From NCBI GenBank assembly GCA_937974845.1, contig CALJVC010000132.1:1-12539 (forward strand): 12,539 bases of DNA, written 5' to 3'. The notes under the pieces were generated by a model that was not told where the DNA came from, made no database searches, and saw only the letters and a program-made list of their open reading frames with translations. Below, piece by piece: positions 1 to 5,221 of this stretch; the first letter of the stretch is position 1, and each line of letters starts with the position of its first letter. The translations under genes were made by a program, and so were the position numbers. Source of the DNA: an uncultured Pseudogracilibacillus sp. Lineage in GTDB: Bacteria > Bacillota > Bacilli > Bacillales > Amphibacillaceae.

Positions 1-129
1 ACCGGTACTTCTTTAATTTTACATGCTGAGGCTGATGACTATAGATCTCAACCGGCTGGGGATGCGGGAGATAGGATTATGTGTGGGGTTATTTTTCCTC
101 CAAAGCTCGAATCAGATCAAAAGAATTAA
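1..129 (+). CDS. Cu/Zn superoxide dismutase-like protein, C-terminal fragment (5' end outside window)
   Basis: Frame 1 is open from the first base to a TAA at 127-129 and encodes the last 42 residues of a protein. The fragment reads TGTSLILHAEADDY, then PAGDAGDRIMCGVI, which is the C-terminal signature of Cu/Zn superoxide dismutases. Residue 8 of the fragment (His) matches the last copper ligand (human His120), R25 the active-site arginine and C28 the conserved disulfide cysteine. The family converts superoxide to oxygen and peroxide; Bacillus members (YojM type) are exported. The Zn ligands and other Cu ligands lie upstream, outside the window. The B. subtilis paralogue is known to lack some copper ligands, so catalytic activity cannot be judged here. 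Short hydrophilic tail after CGVI. A terminator follows at 161-186. Confidence 0.85.
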   Translation, partial: TGTSLILHAEADDYRSQPAGDAGDRIMCGVIFPPKLESDQKN

Positions 130-160
130 GATTAAGGTGTAGTGTTACTTTGCCGTACCC

Positions 161-186
161 AAGTCCGTCTTTTGACGGGCTTTTTT
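161..186 (+). terminator. Rho-independent terminator of the SOD-like gene
   Basis: Arms AAGTCCGTC (161-169) and GACGGGCTT (174-182) pair over 9 bp with one G-T pair around a TTTT loop. A run of T (181-186) follows directly. It lies 32 bases after the SOD stop. Its right arm contains TTGACG, a candidate -35 box for the next gene. Confidence 0.85.
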
Positions 187-199
187 CTTGTATTATAGA
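172..199 (+). promoter_or_regulatory. Candidate sigma-A promoter for the MFS transporter transcript
   Basis: TTGACG (172-177, 5 of 6 to TTGACA) is followed after 16 bases by TATAGA (194-199, 4 of 6). TATTAT at 191-196 is another -10 choice but would give a spacer of only 13. Transcription would begin near 206, just before the RBS of the small leader ORF. The -35 box overlaps the terminator of the upstream gene. Confidence 0.4.
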
Positions 200-205
200 G
201 GTTTT

Positions 206-327
206 ATTGGAGGGGATACAAATGATTTTAAAGATCCTTTGATTGGCTAAAGGTAACACTTGTATCATACCCTTTCTTTTTAAGAAGGGCTTCGCTATAC
301 TTATTAGAAGAAAGGGAGTTTATAAAA
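206..327 (+). promoter_or_regulatory. Structured mRNA leader of the MFS gene with competing RNA pairings
   Basis: Three pairings can be read. Stem 1: GATACAAATG (215-224) with CACTTGTATC (257-266), ten positions with a single A-C mismatch; GGG 212-214 may add CCC 270-272. A small stem CCTTT (236-240)/AAAGG (249-253) lies inside it. Stem 2: CCCTTTCTT (270-278) with AAGAAGGG (282-289), with one bulge. Stem 3: the same CCCTTTCTT with AAGAAAGGG (308-316), nine perfect pairs, which would cover the transporter RBS (AAAGGGAG, 311-318). Stems 2 and 3 exclude each other. No T-run follows stem 2, so control would be translational rather than by termination. The pairings are seen in sequence; the regulatory role is inference. 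Confidence 0.5.
222..242 (+). CDS. Putative 6-codon leader peptide (MILKIL) upstream of the MFS transporter
   Basis: An ATG at 222 has an excellent RBS (GGAGGGG, 209-215) six bases upstream and is followed by ATT TTA AAG ATC CTT TGA. An RBS this good in front of a 6-codon ORF is unexpected by chance, and short leader ORFs are typical of translationally attenuated resistance genes such as erm and cat leaders. The ORF lies in the loop side of an RNA stem formed by 215-224 and 257-266. The peptide has no homologue I recognise; expression is inferred only from the RBS and the surrounding structure. Confidence 0.45.
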   Translation: MILKIL

Positions 328-1524
328 ATGAGTGCACGGAGAGAAAGACAGCAGGATAGGGAGAAGCTTTTTACAAAGGATTTCGCACTTATTTGGTTTG
401 CGAATTTTTTTATTTTTTTAGGTTTTCAAATGACCCTCCCTACTATTCCAATCTTTGTAAGTGAACTGGGTGGAAGTGATCAAAGTATTGGGGTTATTGT
501 GGGGATTTTTACCTTCTCTGCCCTTTTCATTCGTCCTTTTGTGGGATATATGTTGGAAACAAAGGGAAGAAGAAGTATATATTTATTCGGTTTGGCCTTA
601 TTTATTTTATCGGTAGGGAGTTTCGGCTTCCTTACGAGTATTGCCTTGCTTATCCTCATGCGAATCATTCAAGGGATAGGTTGGGGCTTTTCTTCTACGG
701 CCTCAGGTACGATTGCGACGGACTTTATCCCCGCCCATCGACGAGGTGAGGGAATGGGTTATTACGGGCTTTCGGGTAACCTTGCATTAGCAATCGGTCC
801 GGCCCTCGGTTTGACCTTGGCTAATCAGATTTCTTTTGCGCAATTGTTCTTATTTACGGCCTTGTTAGGTGGGCTAGCTTTTCTTCTCGCTTTGGGGATT
901 CGGTATAAACCAGTAGAGGTTACCTCCCATCGTCAACAAGCCCCGTCGTTTAATATCATAGAAAAAAGTGCCTTACATCCTTCGATTATTTTAATGTTTA
1001 TCACCTTGACCTTTGGTGGGATTGCTACTTTCCTTCCTCTTTACGCAATAGAACGTGGTGTAGGCGGGATTCAGTTATATTTCATTACCTATGCCTTATT
1101 TTTAATGCTTTCTCGTGTGTTTGCGGGTAGGCTTTATGACCGGCACGGTGATCTATATGTTTTACCTCCGGGATTATTTCTAATTATGGTAGCCATGTTG
1201 CTTCTCGCTTGGATGCCCAATCAGTTTGTCCTTATATTAGGAGGGGCCTTATATGGCTTAGGTTTTGGGACAGTACAGCCAGCTTTACAGGCTTGGGCAG
1301 TTCAGTCGGCTCCGGCTAATCGAAAAGGGATGGCCAATGCGACCTTCTTCTCCTTTTTTGATTTCGGAATCGGTATTGGGGCGTTTTTATTCGGTCAAGT
1401 AGCTTATCTTGGAAATTATACGTCTATTTATCTTATTTCAGCTGGTTCGGTTCTCGTCGCCTTTATTTACTATATAATGTTAATTGTACGTGGTCATCGC
1501 TCTAGACCACATCGGCTAAGTTAA
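328..1524 (+). CDS. MFS transporter, drug-efflux (DHA1) type, 398 aa
   Basis: A 12-helix major facilitator membrane protein of typical length. The basic N-terminus (residues 1-18) precedes the first helix. The loop between helices 2 and 3 carries motif A (GYMLETKGRR, 73-82). R112 in RIIQGIGWG fits motif B in helix 4. GLSGNLALAIGPALG (147-161) fits motif C of helix 5, the signature of proton antiporters. The family usually exports drugs or metabolites against protons; the substrate cannot be told from sequence. The ATG at 328 has RBS AAAGGGAG (311-318) nine bases upstream. The gene is monocistronic between a leader with a small ORF and a terminator (1523-1613). That leader suggests induction by a translation-affecting compound, which is inference. 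Confidence 0.88.
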   Translation: MSARRERQQDREKLFTKDFALIWFANFFIFLGFQMTLPTIPIFVSELGGSDQSIGVIVGIFTFSALFIRPFVGYMLETKGRRSIYLFGLALFILSVGSFGFLTSIALLILMRIIQGIGWGFSSTASGTIATDFIPAHRRGEGMGYYGLSGNLALAIGPALGLTLANQISFAQLFLFTALLGGLAFLLALGIRYKPVEVTSHRQQAPSFNIIEKSALHPSIILMFITLTFGGIATFLPLYAIERGVGGIQLYFITYALFLMLSRVFAGRLYDRHGDLYVLPPGLFLIMVAMLLLAWMPNQFVLILGGALYGLGFGTVQPALQAWAVQSAPANRKGMANATFFSFFDFGIGIGAFLFGQVAYLGNYTSIYLISAGSVLVAFIYYIMLIVRGHRSRPHRLS

Positions 1525-1613
1525 GGAGAGGTTTGGTTAAGAAAAGAGGGAGGACATCGCTACTGTTTGTAGATGTTTCCACAAGTTCAAACCTCTTCTT
1601 CCCTCTCCTTTTT
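1523..1613 (+). terminator. Compound terminator after the MFS gene
   Basis: The outer arms AAGGAGAGG (1523-1531) and CCTCTCCTT (1602-1610) are perfectly complementary and end in TTTTT (1609-1613). Inside, AAGA..AGAGG (from about 1539) can pair with CCTCTTCTT (from 1592), and an inner hairpin ACAT..CTAC/GTAGATGT sits at 1554-1575. GAGGTTTG (1528-1535) can alternatively pair with CAAACCTC (1588-1595). The left arm starts within the stop codon. It is longer and more complex than needed for simple termination. Confidence 0.75.
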
Positions 1614-1616
1614 CCC

Positions 1617-1644
1617 TTGAACCGTAAGGAGAGTGTAATATAAG
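1617..1644 (+). promoter_or_regulatory. Candidate sigma-A promoter for the HAAS-domain gene
   Basis: TTGAAC (1617-1622) and TATAAG (1639-1644) are separated by 16 bases. Transcription would start near 1651, immediately after the MFS terminator, leaving a 5' leader of about 75 AT-rich bases with no clear structure. Confidence 0.45.
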
Positions 1645-1725
1645 ACAGGGACAATTAACAGAATAATCAATTAATTTATTACCCTTTATTCCATTAAATA
1701 TATTTCATGGAAAGGAGTGATGGTC

Positions 1726-2331
1726 TTGGATCAAAGGGTAAATGAATATTTAGAGGAATTATCAAAGCACTTGAAGGAATTACCGAAAGCTGAGAGGGAG
1801 GCTGTAATAGAGGAAATAGAAGTGCACTTAAAGGATAAGGTAGAAGCTCTGAAAACAAGGGGATATTCCGATGAAGAAGCAATTAAAAAGGTGCTTAGCG
1901 ATTTTAAAACACCCCACTCTCTTTCAAAAGAATTGTTAGCAGAATATGACGAAACTGCTTTGGAAAGAAAACCTACTTTATCCTTTTTTATTCTCAGTAT
2001 GGGTGTGTCAGGTCTTGCCTTCTTATCTTTACCTATCTTGGAAACGGAGCTCGAGCTTGCCTGGATTATTTTAGGTGGTTTTTTAACTGTTTGTGGGCTT
2101 ATAAAGTTGCTTTCTAGTAAACAATTTCAATTGCTGGAACTTGGTGTCTTAAAAGTTAGTCTTAAGCTTATTATAACTTTATATTTCCCGGCTTCCCTTC
2201 TGTTTTTATGGATCGTTTTTAAACAGAATGAGGGTATGGTTCTATTTTCACTATATTATATGTTTGTCTATTGGCTAGTCTTAGTACTTTATGGCTTGAT
2301 TACAAAAATCAAATTAAAAGAATTAAATTGA
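1726..2331 (+). CDS. HAAS-domain (DUF1700-like) membrane protein, 201 aa
   Basis: Residues 1-65 form a charged helical HAAS domain (LDQRVNEYLEELSKHL, then LPKAEREAVIEEIEVHLKD and the GYSDEEAIKKVLSDFKTP segment), as found in DUF1700/permease-prefix proteins. About four hydrophobic segments follow (roughly 68-86, 92-112, 121-145 and 150-172). HAAS proteins commonly sit beside PadR-family regulators and act in membrane-linked signalling; no PadR gene is nearby, so the partner is unknown. Start choice: GTG 1717 and ATG 1720 overlap or touch the RBS AAAGGAG (1711-1717). TTG at 1726 lies eight bases after it and is the best start. A stable terminator is not seen downstream. Confidence 0.75.
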   Translation: MDQRVNEYLEELSKHLKELPKAEREAVIEEIEVHLKDKVEALKTRGYSDEEAIKKVLSDFKTPHSLSKELLAEYDETALERKPTLSFFILSMGVSGLAFLSLPILETELELAWIILGGFLTVCGLIKLLSSKQFQLLELGVLKVSLKLIITLYFPASLLFLWIVFKQNEGMVLFSLYYMFVYWLVLVLYGLITKIKLKELN

Positions 2332-2441
2332 TTGTAACCGGTGTCATTCTTAGGTGCTAGTAGCTAGAGAGTTTTATCTGAAAGCGTTGTCTACTTTCCC
2401 TTGTCATTTTCTATGGACAAATAACAATTGTAAAACTGAAG

Positions 2442-2456
2442 AATTTTCGGGAATTT
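2442..2456 (+). promoter_or_regulatory. CodY-box-like sequence
   Basis: AATTTTCGGGAATTT matches the CodY consensus AATTTTCWGAAAATT at 12 of 15 positions. It lies about 90 bases upstream of the -10 of the lysozyme-like gene and is part of an imperfect direct repeat (GAATTTT at 2441 and again at 2451). Such matches also arise by chance in AT-rich DNA. Confidence 0.2.
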
Positions 2457-2471
2457 TAACGTTTACTTAAA

Positions 2472-2486
2472 CAATAATCGTTATTG
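2472..2486. promoter_or_regulatory. Inverted repeat CAATAA-TCG-TTATTG, Fur-family-box-like
   Basis: A perfect 6-bp dyad with a 3-base centre. The 15-base length and ATAAT..TTAT core resemble the 7-1-7 boxes of Fur/PerR/Zur regulators in Bacillus, but it matches the Fur consensus at only 9 of 14 informative positions. It sits about 60 bases upstream of the -10 of the lysozyme-like gene. Operator function is a guess. Confidence 0.25.
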
Positions 2487-2544
2487 ATAGAGAAAATAAT
2501 GTCAAATTTAAAAATATATTCTGTATTCCTTTTATAAATGAACC

Positions 2545-2553
2545 TGATATAAT
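2545..2553 (+). promoter_or_regulatory. Extended -10 promoter of the lysozyme-like gene
   Basis: TGATATAAT is a perfect extended -10 element (TGnTATAAT). The region 17-18 bases upstream has only a poor -35 (TATTCC), which extended -10 promoters tolerate. Start of transcription would be near 2560, about 28 bases before the ATG. Confidence 0.6.
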
Positions 2554-2587
2554 GGGAAGGGAATAGGTAAAAGTAGAGGTAAAATAG

Positions 2588-3232
2588 ATGAAGAATGCTC
2601 ATTTACGTGCTTTAATGATGGCGATAGCTGTGATTCTAGCTTTTTCGATTATTTTTACCAGCCTTTCCCTATCGGAAAGAAAAAACGACTTTCGTCGAGA
2701 AATTGGATATCATTTACGGGCTGATCAGGTCGAACAGTATCGGCCTTTAGTTGAAAAGTATGCCAAAGAACATGGTTTAGAAGACCATGTGGATACCTTA
2801 TTAGCAATTATGATGCAGGAATCGGGTGGAAAAGGTCAAGATCCGATGCAGGCTTCAGAAAGCTTATGCGGTGAAAGGGGCTGTATCGATCAGCCGGAGG
2901 AATCGATTGCCCAAGGCGTGGCGTACTTTAAAAAGGCTTTAGACCAGGCGGAAGGTGATTTAAAGCTAGCGATCCAATCCTATAATTTTGGCGTTGGTTT
3001 TGTCCCCTATGCGATGGAGAGGGCGGGGAAGTATACCTTCGATATCGCTGTACAATTTTCCCAAGAGATGTACGAAAAGGCGCAGGATAAATCCCTTTAT
3101 ACTTGTCTACGTAAAGAGGCGAAGGAATATAATGCTTGTTACGGGGATATTTTATATGTGCGGGACGTTTTAGGTTACCGCGATTTATTTATGGCTAAAG
3201 AGGAAAGGAAGCTAGTGAAATCTAATATGTAA
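2588..3232 (+). CDS. Membrane-anchored lysozyme-like (CwlT/PF13702-type) protein, 214 aa
   Basis: Residues 7-28 are a single hydrophobic signal anchor without an obvious cleavage site; the rest would face outside. From about 47 on it fits the T4-lysozyme-like muramidase domain of CwlT/YocA-type proteins: YRPLVEKYAKEHGL, LLAIMMQESGG with the likely catalytic Glu78, DPMQASES, the SIAQGVAYFKKAL segment and the SYNFGVGFV motif (131-139). Expected role is cleavage of the glycan strand of peptidoglycan at the cell surface. The domain stands alone, without the NlpC/P60 peptidase domain that CwlT carries. Four cysteines (94, 99, 173, 184) could form disulfides. RBS AGAGGT (2575-2580), seven bases before ATG. 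Monocistronic, with its own promoter. Confidence 0.8.
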   Translation: MKNAHLRALMMAIAVILAFSIIFTSLSLSERKNDFRREIGYHLRADQVEQYRPLVEKYAKEHGLEDHVDTLLAIMMQESGGKGQDPMQASESLCGERGCIDQPEESIAQGVAYFKKALDQAEGDLKLAIQSYNFGVGFVPYAMERAGKYTFDIAVQFSQEMYEKAQDKSLYTCLRKEAKEYNACYGDILYVRDVLGYRDLFMAKEERKLVKSNM

Positions 3233-3281
3233 TAAGCTTGTATTGAAAGCTATTTTGCGTATTTCCCTTCATCGTTTTTCG

Positions 3282-3290
3282 TGTTAAGAT
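3282..3290 (+). promoter_or_regulatory. Candidate extended -10 element for ridA
   Basis: TGTTAAGAT (TG-n-TAAGAT) lies 34 bases before the ridA start; TAAAAT at 3290-3295 is an overlapping alternative. No convincing -35 is seen for either, so the exact promoter is uncertain. Confidence 0.35.
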
Positions 3291-3323
3291 AAAATATAGA
3301 CGGAGTGTGAAGGAGGGTACAAA

Positions 3324-3701
3324 ATGAAGGATGTATTTACGAAGCGGGCACCGGAGGCTATCGGTCCCTATTCTCAGGCGATGATTGCTGGGGACTTTAT
3401 CTATACTTCAGGGGCGATTGGGATCGACCCGGCTACAGGTGAAGTAGTCGAAGGAATTGAAGCCCAGACCCATCAAGTAATGAAAAATTTACAGGCAATT
3501 TTAGAAGAAGCGGGTACGGATTTTTCTAAGGTCGTGAAATTTACTATTTACCTTGATTCGATGGAGGACTTTGCTACGGTAAATGAAATTTATGGTAGCT
3601 ATTTGGAAGAGCCTTATCCTGCCCGTTCTACGATAGAAGTGAGCCGTTTACCGAAGGATGTCCTAGTAGAAATTGATGCAATTGCCTACATAAAAGAATA
3701 A
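3324..3701 (+). CDS. ridA: RidA family reactive enamine/imine deaminase (YabJ-like), 125 aa
   Basis: Full-length for the family. Residues 13-19 (IGPYSQA), the SG turn at 29-30, IDPATGEVV (34-42) and the block from PARSTIEV through LPKDVLVEIDAIA (99-121) are diagnostic. Arg101 corresponds to the catalytic arginine (Arg105 of Salmonella RidA) and Glu117 to the conserved active-site glutamate, so this should be an active member. RidA trimers hydrolyse 2-aminoacrylate and related imines released by PLP enzymes such as threonine dehydratase, protecting PLP enzymes in the cytoplasm. The ATG has a strong RBS (AAGGAGGG, 3310-3317). No PurR is nearby, unlike the purR-yabJ arrangement in B. subtilis. 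It converges on the DUF1450 gene and shares a terminator with it. Confidence 0.92.
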   Translation: MKDVFTKRAPEAIGPYSQAMIAGDFIYTSGAIGIDPATGEVVEGIEAQTHQVMKNLQAILEEAGTDFSKVVKFTIYLDSMEDFATVNEIYGSYLEEPYPARSTIEVSRLPKDVLVEIDAIAYIKE

Positions 3702-3707
3702 AAAACG

Positions 3708-3756
3708 AGAAAAGAATTAGCAAACTTTACGAGTGGTAAAAGGCTAATTCTTTTCT
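3708..3756. terminator. Bidirectional terminator between ridA and the DUF1450 gene
   Basis: AGAAAAGAATTAGC (3708-3721) and GCTAATTCTTTTCT (3743-3756) are perfect 14-bp inverted arms, with a further CTTTAC/GTAAAAG stem inside (3725-3742). On the minus strand the hairpin is followed by TTTTTT (3705-3700), a good terminator for the DUF1450 gene. On the plus strand a T/C-rich tract follows. The hairpin overlaps the last codons of the minus-strand gene. Confidence 0.8.
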
Positions 3757-3975
3757 TATCGCTTCTTTTATATTTGTAACGCATTCGTCGATGGTTTTGC
3801 CGTAGACTAATTTTCCATTCACTTGGGCGTAGTAGCTATTGGCACATAGGCCACAATAGGATAGACAATCATTCATAATTACCGCAACTTCAGGAAACTC
3901 TTCTTCTAATATCGCTTCAATGTCAATACTCGTTATTTTATTTGCTTGGCAAACATCGACAACGACAATTCCCAT
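3727..3975 (-). CDS. DUF1450 (YuzB-like) small Cys-rich protein, 82 aa
   Basis: Short cytosolic protein with the family hallmark CLSYCGLC (C37, C41, C44), plus C9 near the N-terminus and C65. The pattern of one N-terminal Cys and a Cx3Cx2C cluster in a roughly 80-residue alpha/beta protein resembles thioredoxin-like ferredoxins and suggests metal or Fe-S binding or a redox role, but no function is established for the family. Start ATG at 3975 with AAGGAG upstream (eight-base spacing) is secure. It is transcribed divergently from the ypuA homologue and convergently to ridA. Its final ten or so codons are inside the terminator hairpin. Confidence 0.85.
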   Translation of the reverse strand: MGIVVVDVCQANKITSIDIEAILEEEFPEVAVIMNDCLSYCGLCANSYYAQVNGKLVYGKTIDECVTNIKEAIRKELAFYHS

Positions 3976-4019
3976 ACTAAGAACTCCTTACTTTAATTTA
4001 TTTAATCGTTTATATTTGT

Positions 4020-4049
4020 AGTATACTAAAGGATAACTAGCCTTGTGAA
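4020..4049 (-). promoter_or_regulatory. Candidate sigma-A promoter of the DUF1450 gene
   Basis: Read on the minus strand: -35 TTCACA (4049-4044), 18-base spacer, -10 TATACT (4025-4020), each 5 of 6 to consensus. Transcription would start near 4013, about 37 bases before the ATG. Confidence 0.5.
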
Positions 4050-4072
4050 GCATAAGTTTTTGGAAGTTAAAA

Positions 4073-4101
4073 TTGCTTAGAGTCCTTCTTTACTATAAAA
4101 T
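4073..4101 (+). promoter_or_regulatory. Sigma-A promoter of the ypuA homologue
   Basis: -35 TTGCTT (4073-4078), 17-base spacer, -10 TAAAAT (4096-4101). The predicted start near 4108 lies upstream of the ATG at 4133 but downstream of an in-frame TTG at 4073, which excludes that longer reading. Confidence 0.65.
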
Positions 4102-4132
4102 AACATTATTAAGCGAAAAGGAGATTAGTGAA

Positions 4133-5038
4133 ATGAAAGGAATCAAAAGAATCCTAGTGACGTTATTGTTACTGCTAGGCCTCATGCTACCTTTAGAGGC
4201 AACGACATATGCTGTAGAGATTTCCGATGATTTAGTAGATGAACCAATTGTAGTATATGGCGCTAATTTAACGCCTGAACAGAAAGAAGAAGTCCGTCGT
4301 TTACTTCAAGCAGAAGAAGGAATGGAAAATGAATATATTGTAACTGGAGAAGATATACACCGTTATATCGGTGGGGATATTAATTCGCGTATGTTTTCTT
4401 CGGTAAAAATTACACCGAAGAAGGAAGGACATGGAATCGTTGTTAGTATTGTTACACCGGACAGGATTACTGAAGTAACGAATGAAATGTATAAAAATGC
4501 TCTCCTAACCGCAGGAGTTGAAGATGCTTTTGTAGAAGTAGCGGCTCCTAAGCCGGTAACTGGTGGTTCGGCCTTATCTGGGATTTATAAGGCTTACGAT
4601 GCAGTCGGTGCGGAATTAGATCAAGGTCGAATGGAAGTAGCAAATGAAGAATTAGATTTAACAACAAAACTCTCTGAAAAAGAAGGACTATCCCAGGATA
4701 GCGTCACAGAGTTAATGACCGAGATTAAAAAAGCTCTCGCTGAACAGGATCCAGTAACTCGGGAAGAAGTAGAGCAAATAATTCAAGAACAACTCGATAA
4801 GTTAGAAATTACTTTAAGTGAAGAAGATCGTCAGTTACTTATCGATTTGTTTGAAAAGATGCGTGAACTTGATATTGACTTTGGTAAAGTAAAGGAACAA
4901 TTGGAAGATTTAGCTTCGACAATTAAGGGGCGCCTTGATGATTTAGATATTGAACTCGATGAAAGCTTTTGGGAAAAAGTGAAAAATTTTGTTAATAATT
5001 TAATTGATCAGATTGCAGCTTTTTTCAAAAGTGAATAA
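4133..5038 (+). CDS. ypuA: DUF1002 secreted protein, YpuA homologue, 301 aa
   Basis: N-terminal Sec signal peptide (residues 1-27: basic MKGIKR, hydrophobic stretch 8-20, then ATTYA). The DUF1002 core follows: VVYGANLTPEQKEEVRRLL (40-58), YIVTGEDIHRYIGG (68-81), SSVKITP (89-95) and GIVVSIVTPDRITEVT (101-116), then AGVEDAFVEVAAPKPVTGGSAL and a helical segment. The C-terminal third (about 205-290) is strongly acidic, rich in E, D, K and L, and probably helical or coiled coil. The function of YpuA is unknown. Length is close to B. subtilis YpuA. Start: RBS AAAAGGAG (4116-4123), nine bases before ATG. Monocistronic, with promoter and terminator both visible. Confidence 0.88.
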   Translation: MKGIKRILVTLLLLLGLMLPLEATTYAVEISDDLVDEPIVVYGANLTPEQKEEVRRLLQAEEGMENEYIVTGEDIHRYIGGDINSRMFSSVKITPKKEGHGIVVSIVTPDRITEVTNEMYKNALLTAGVEDAFVEVAAPKPVTGGSALSGIYKAYDAVGAELDQGRMEVANEELDLTTKLSEKEGLSQDSVTELMTEIKKALAEQDPVTREEVEQIIQEQLDKLEITLSEEDRQLLIDLFEKMRELDIDFGKVKEQLEDLASTIKGRLDDLDIELDESFWEKVKNFVNNLIDQIAAFFKSE

Positions 5039-5042
5039 AGAA

Positions 5043-5086
5043 AAGGCAGGTAAGCCGGCGTTCGTCCGTCACCTGCCTTATTTTTA
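5043..5086 (+). terminator. Rho-independent terminator of the ypuA homologue
   Basis: AAGGCAGGT (5043-5051) and ACCTGCCTT (5071-5079) are perfect 9-bp arms, followed by TTATTTTTAT. It starts five bases after the stop codon. The 19-base loop is GC-rich. Confidence 0.9.
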
Positions 5087-5187
5087 TGCAAAATATTGTA
5101 TATAAATTAGTTAAGTATTCGCAAAATTTAAAAAACACTTCAACACTCTAAAACATTGATGCGACAAGGTTTTAACAGGCTAAAGAG

Positions 5188-5202
5188 AAAATTCTGAATA
5201 AT
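5188..5202 (+). promoter_or_regulatory. CodY-box-like sequence upstream of oppA
   Basis: AAAATTCTGAATAAT matches the CodY consensus AATTTTCWGAAAATT at 11 of 15 positions, including the whole central TTCTGAA. CodY represses several peptide permease operons in Bacillus, which makes the position plausible, but four mismatches is weak. Confidence 0.3.
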
Positions 5203-5221
5203 TCCTAAAGGATGGAATTAT
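5198..5221. promoter_or_regulatory. 8-bp inverted repeat overlapping the opp promoter -35 region
   Basis: ATAATTCC (5198-5205) and GGAATTAT (5214-5221) are perfect inverted arms with an 8-base spacer. The right arm covers the -35 region of the TATAAT promoter, a usual operator position. The regulator is not identifiable. Confidence 0.4.

Noticed and set aside
206..327. Known riboswitch or T-box in the MFS leader
   Set aside because: Only about 120 bases; I see no T-box sequence, specifier stem or recognisable metabolite-riboswitch core, and no terminator T-run.
480..668. Minus-strand open frame of 62 codons inside the MFS gene
   Set aside because: Antisense shadow of a clear transporter gene, with low-complexity composition and no family resemblance.
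1694..1882. Minus-strand open frame opposite the HAAS gene start
   Set aside because: Leu/Pro/Ser-rich composition mirrors the Lys/Glu-rich sense strand; no recognisable domain.
2988..3173. Plus-strand open frame inside the lysozyme-like gene
   Set aside because: Out-of-frame shadow; the main frame carries the domain motifs.
3235..3255. Small hairpin AGCTT/AAGCT after the lysozyme-like gene
   Set aside because: Only 5 bp, AT-rich, followed by ATTTTG without a T-run; too weak to call a terminator.
4073..4132. TTG-initiated N-terminal extension of the YpuA homologue
   Set aside because: The TTG is part of the -35 box and lies upstream of the predicted transcription start; it also lacks an RBS and would bury the signal peptide.
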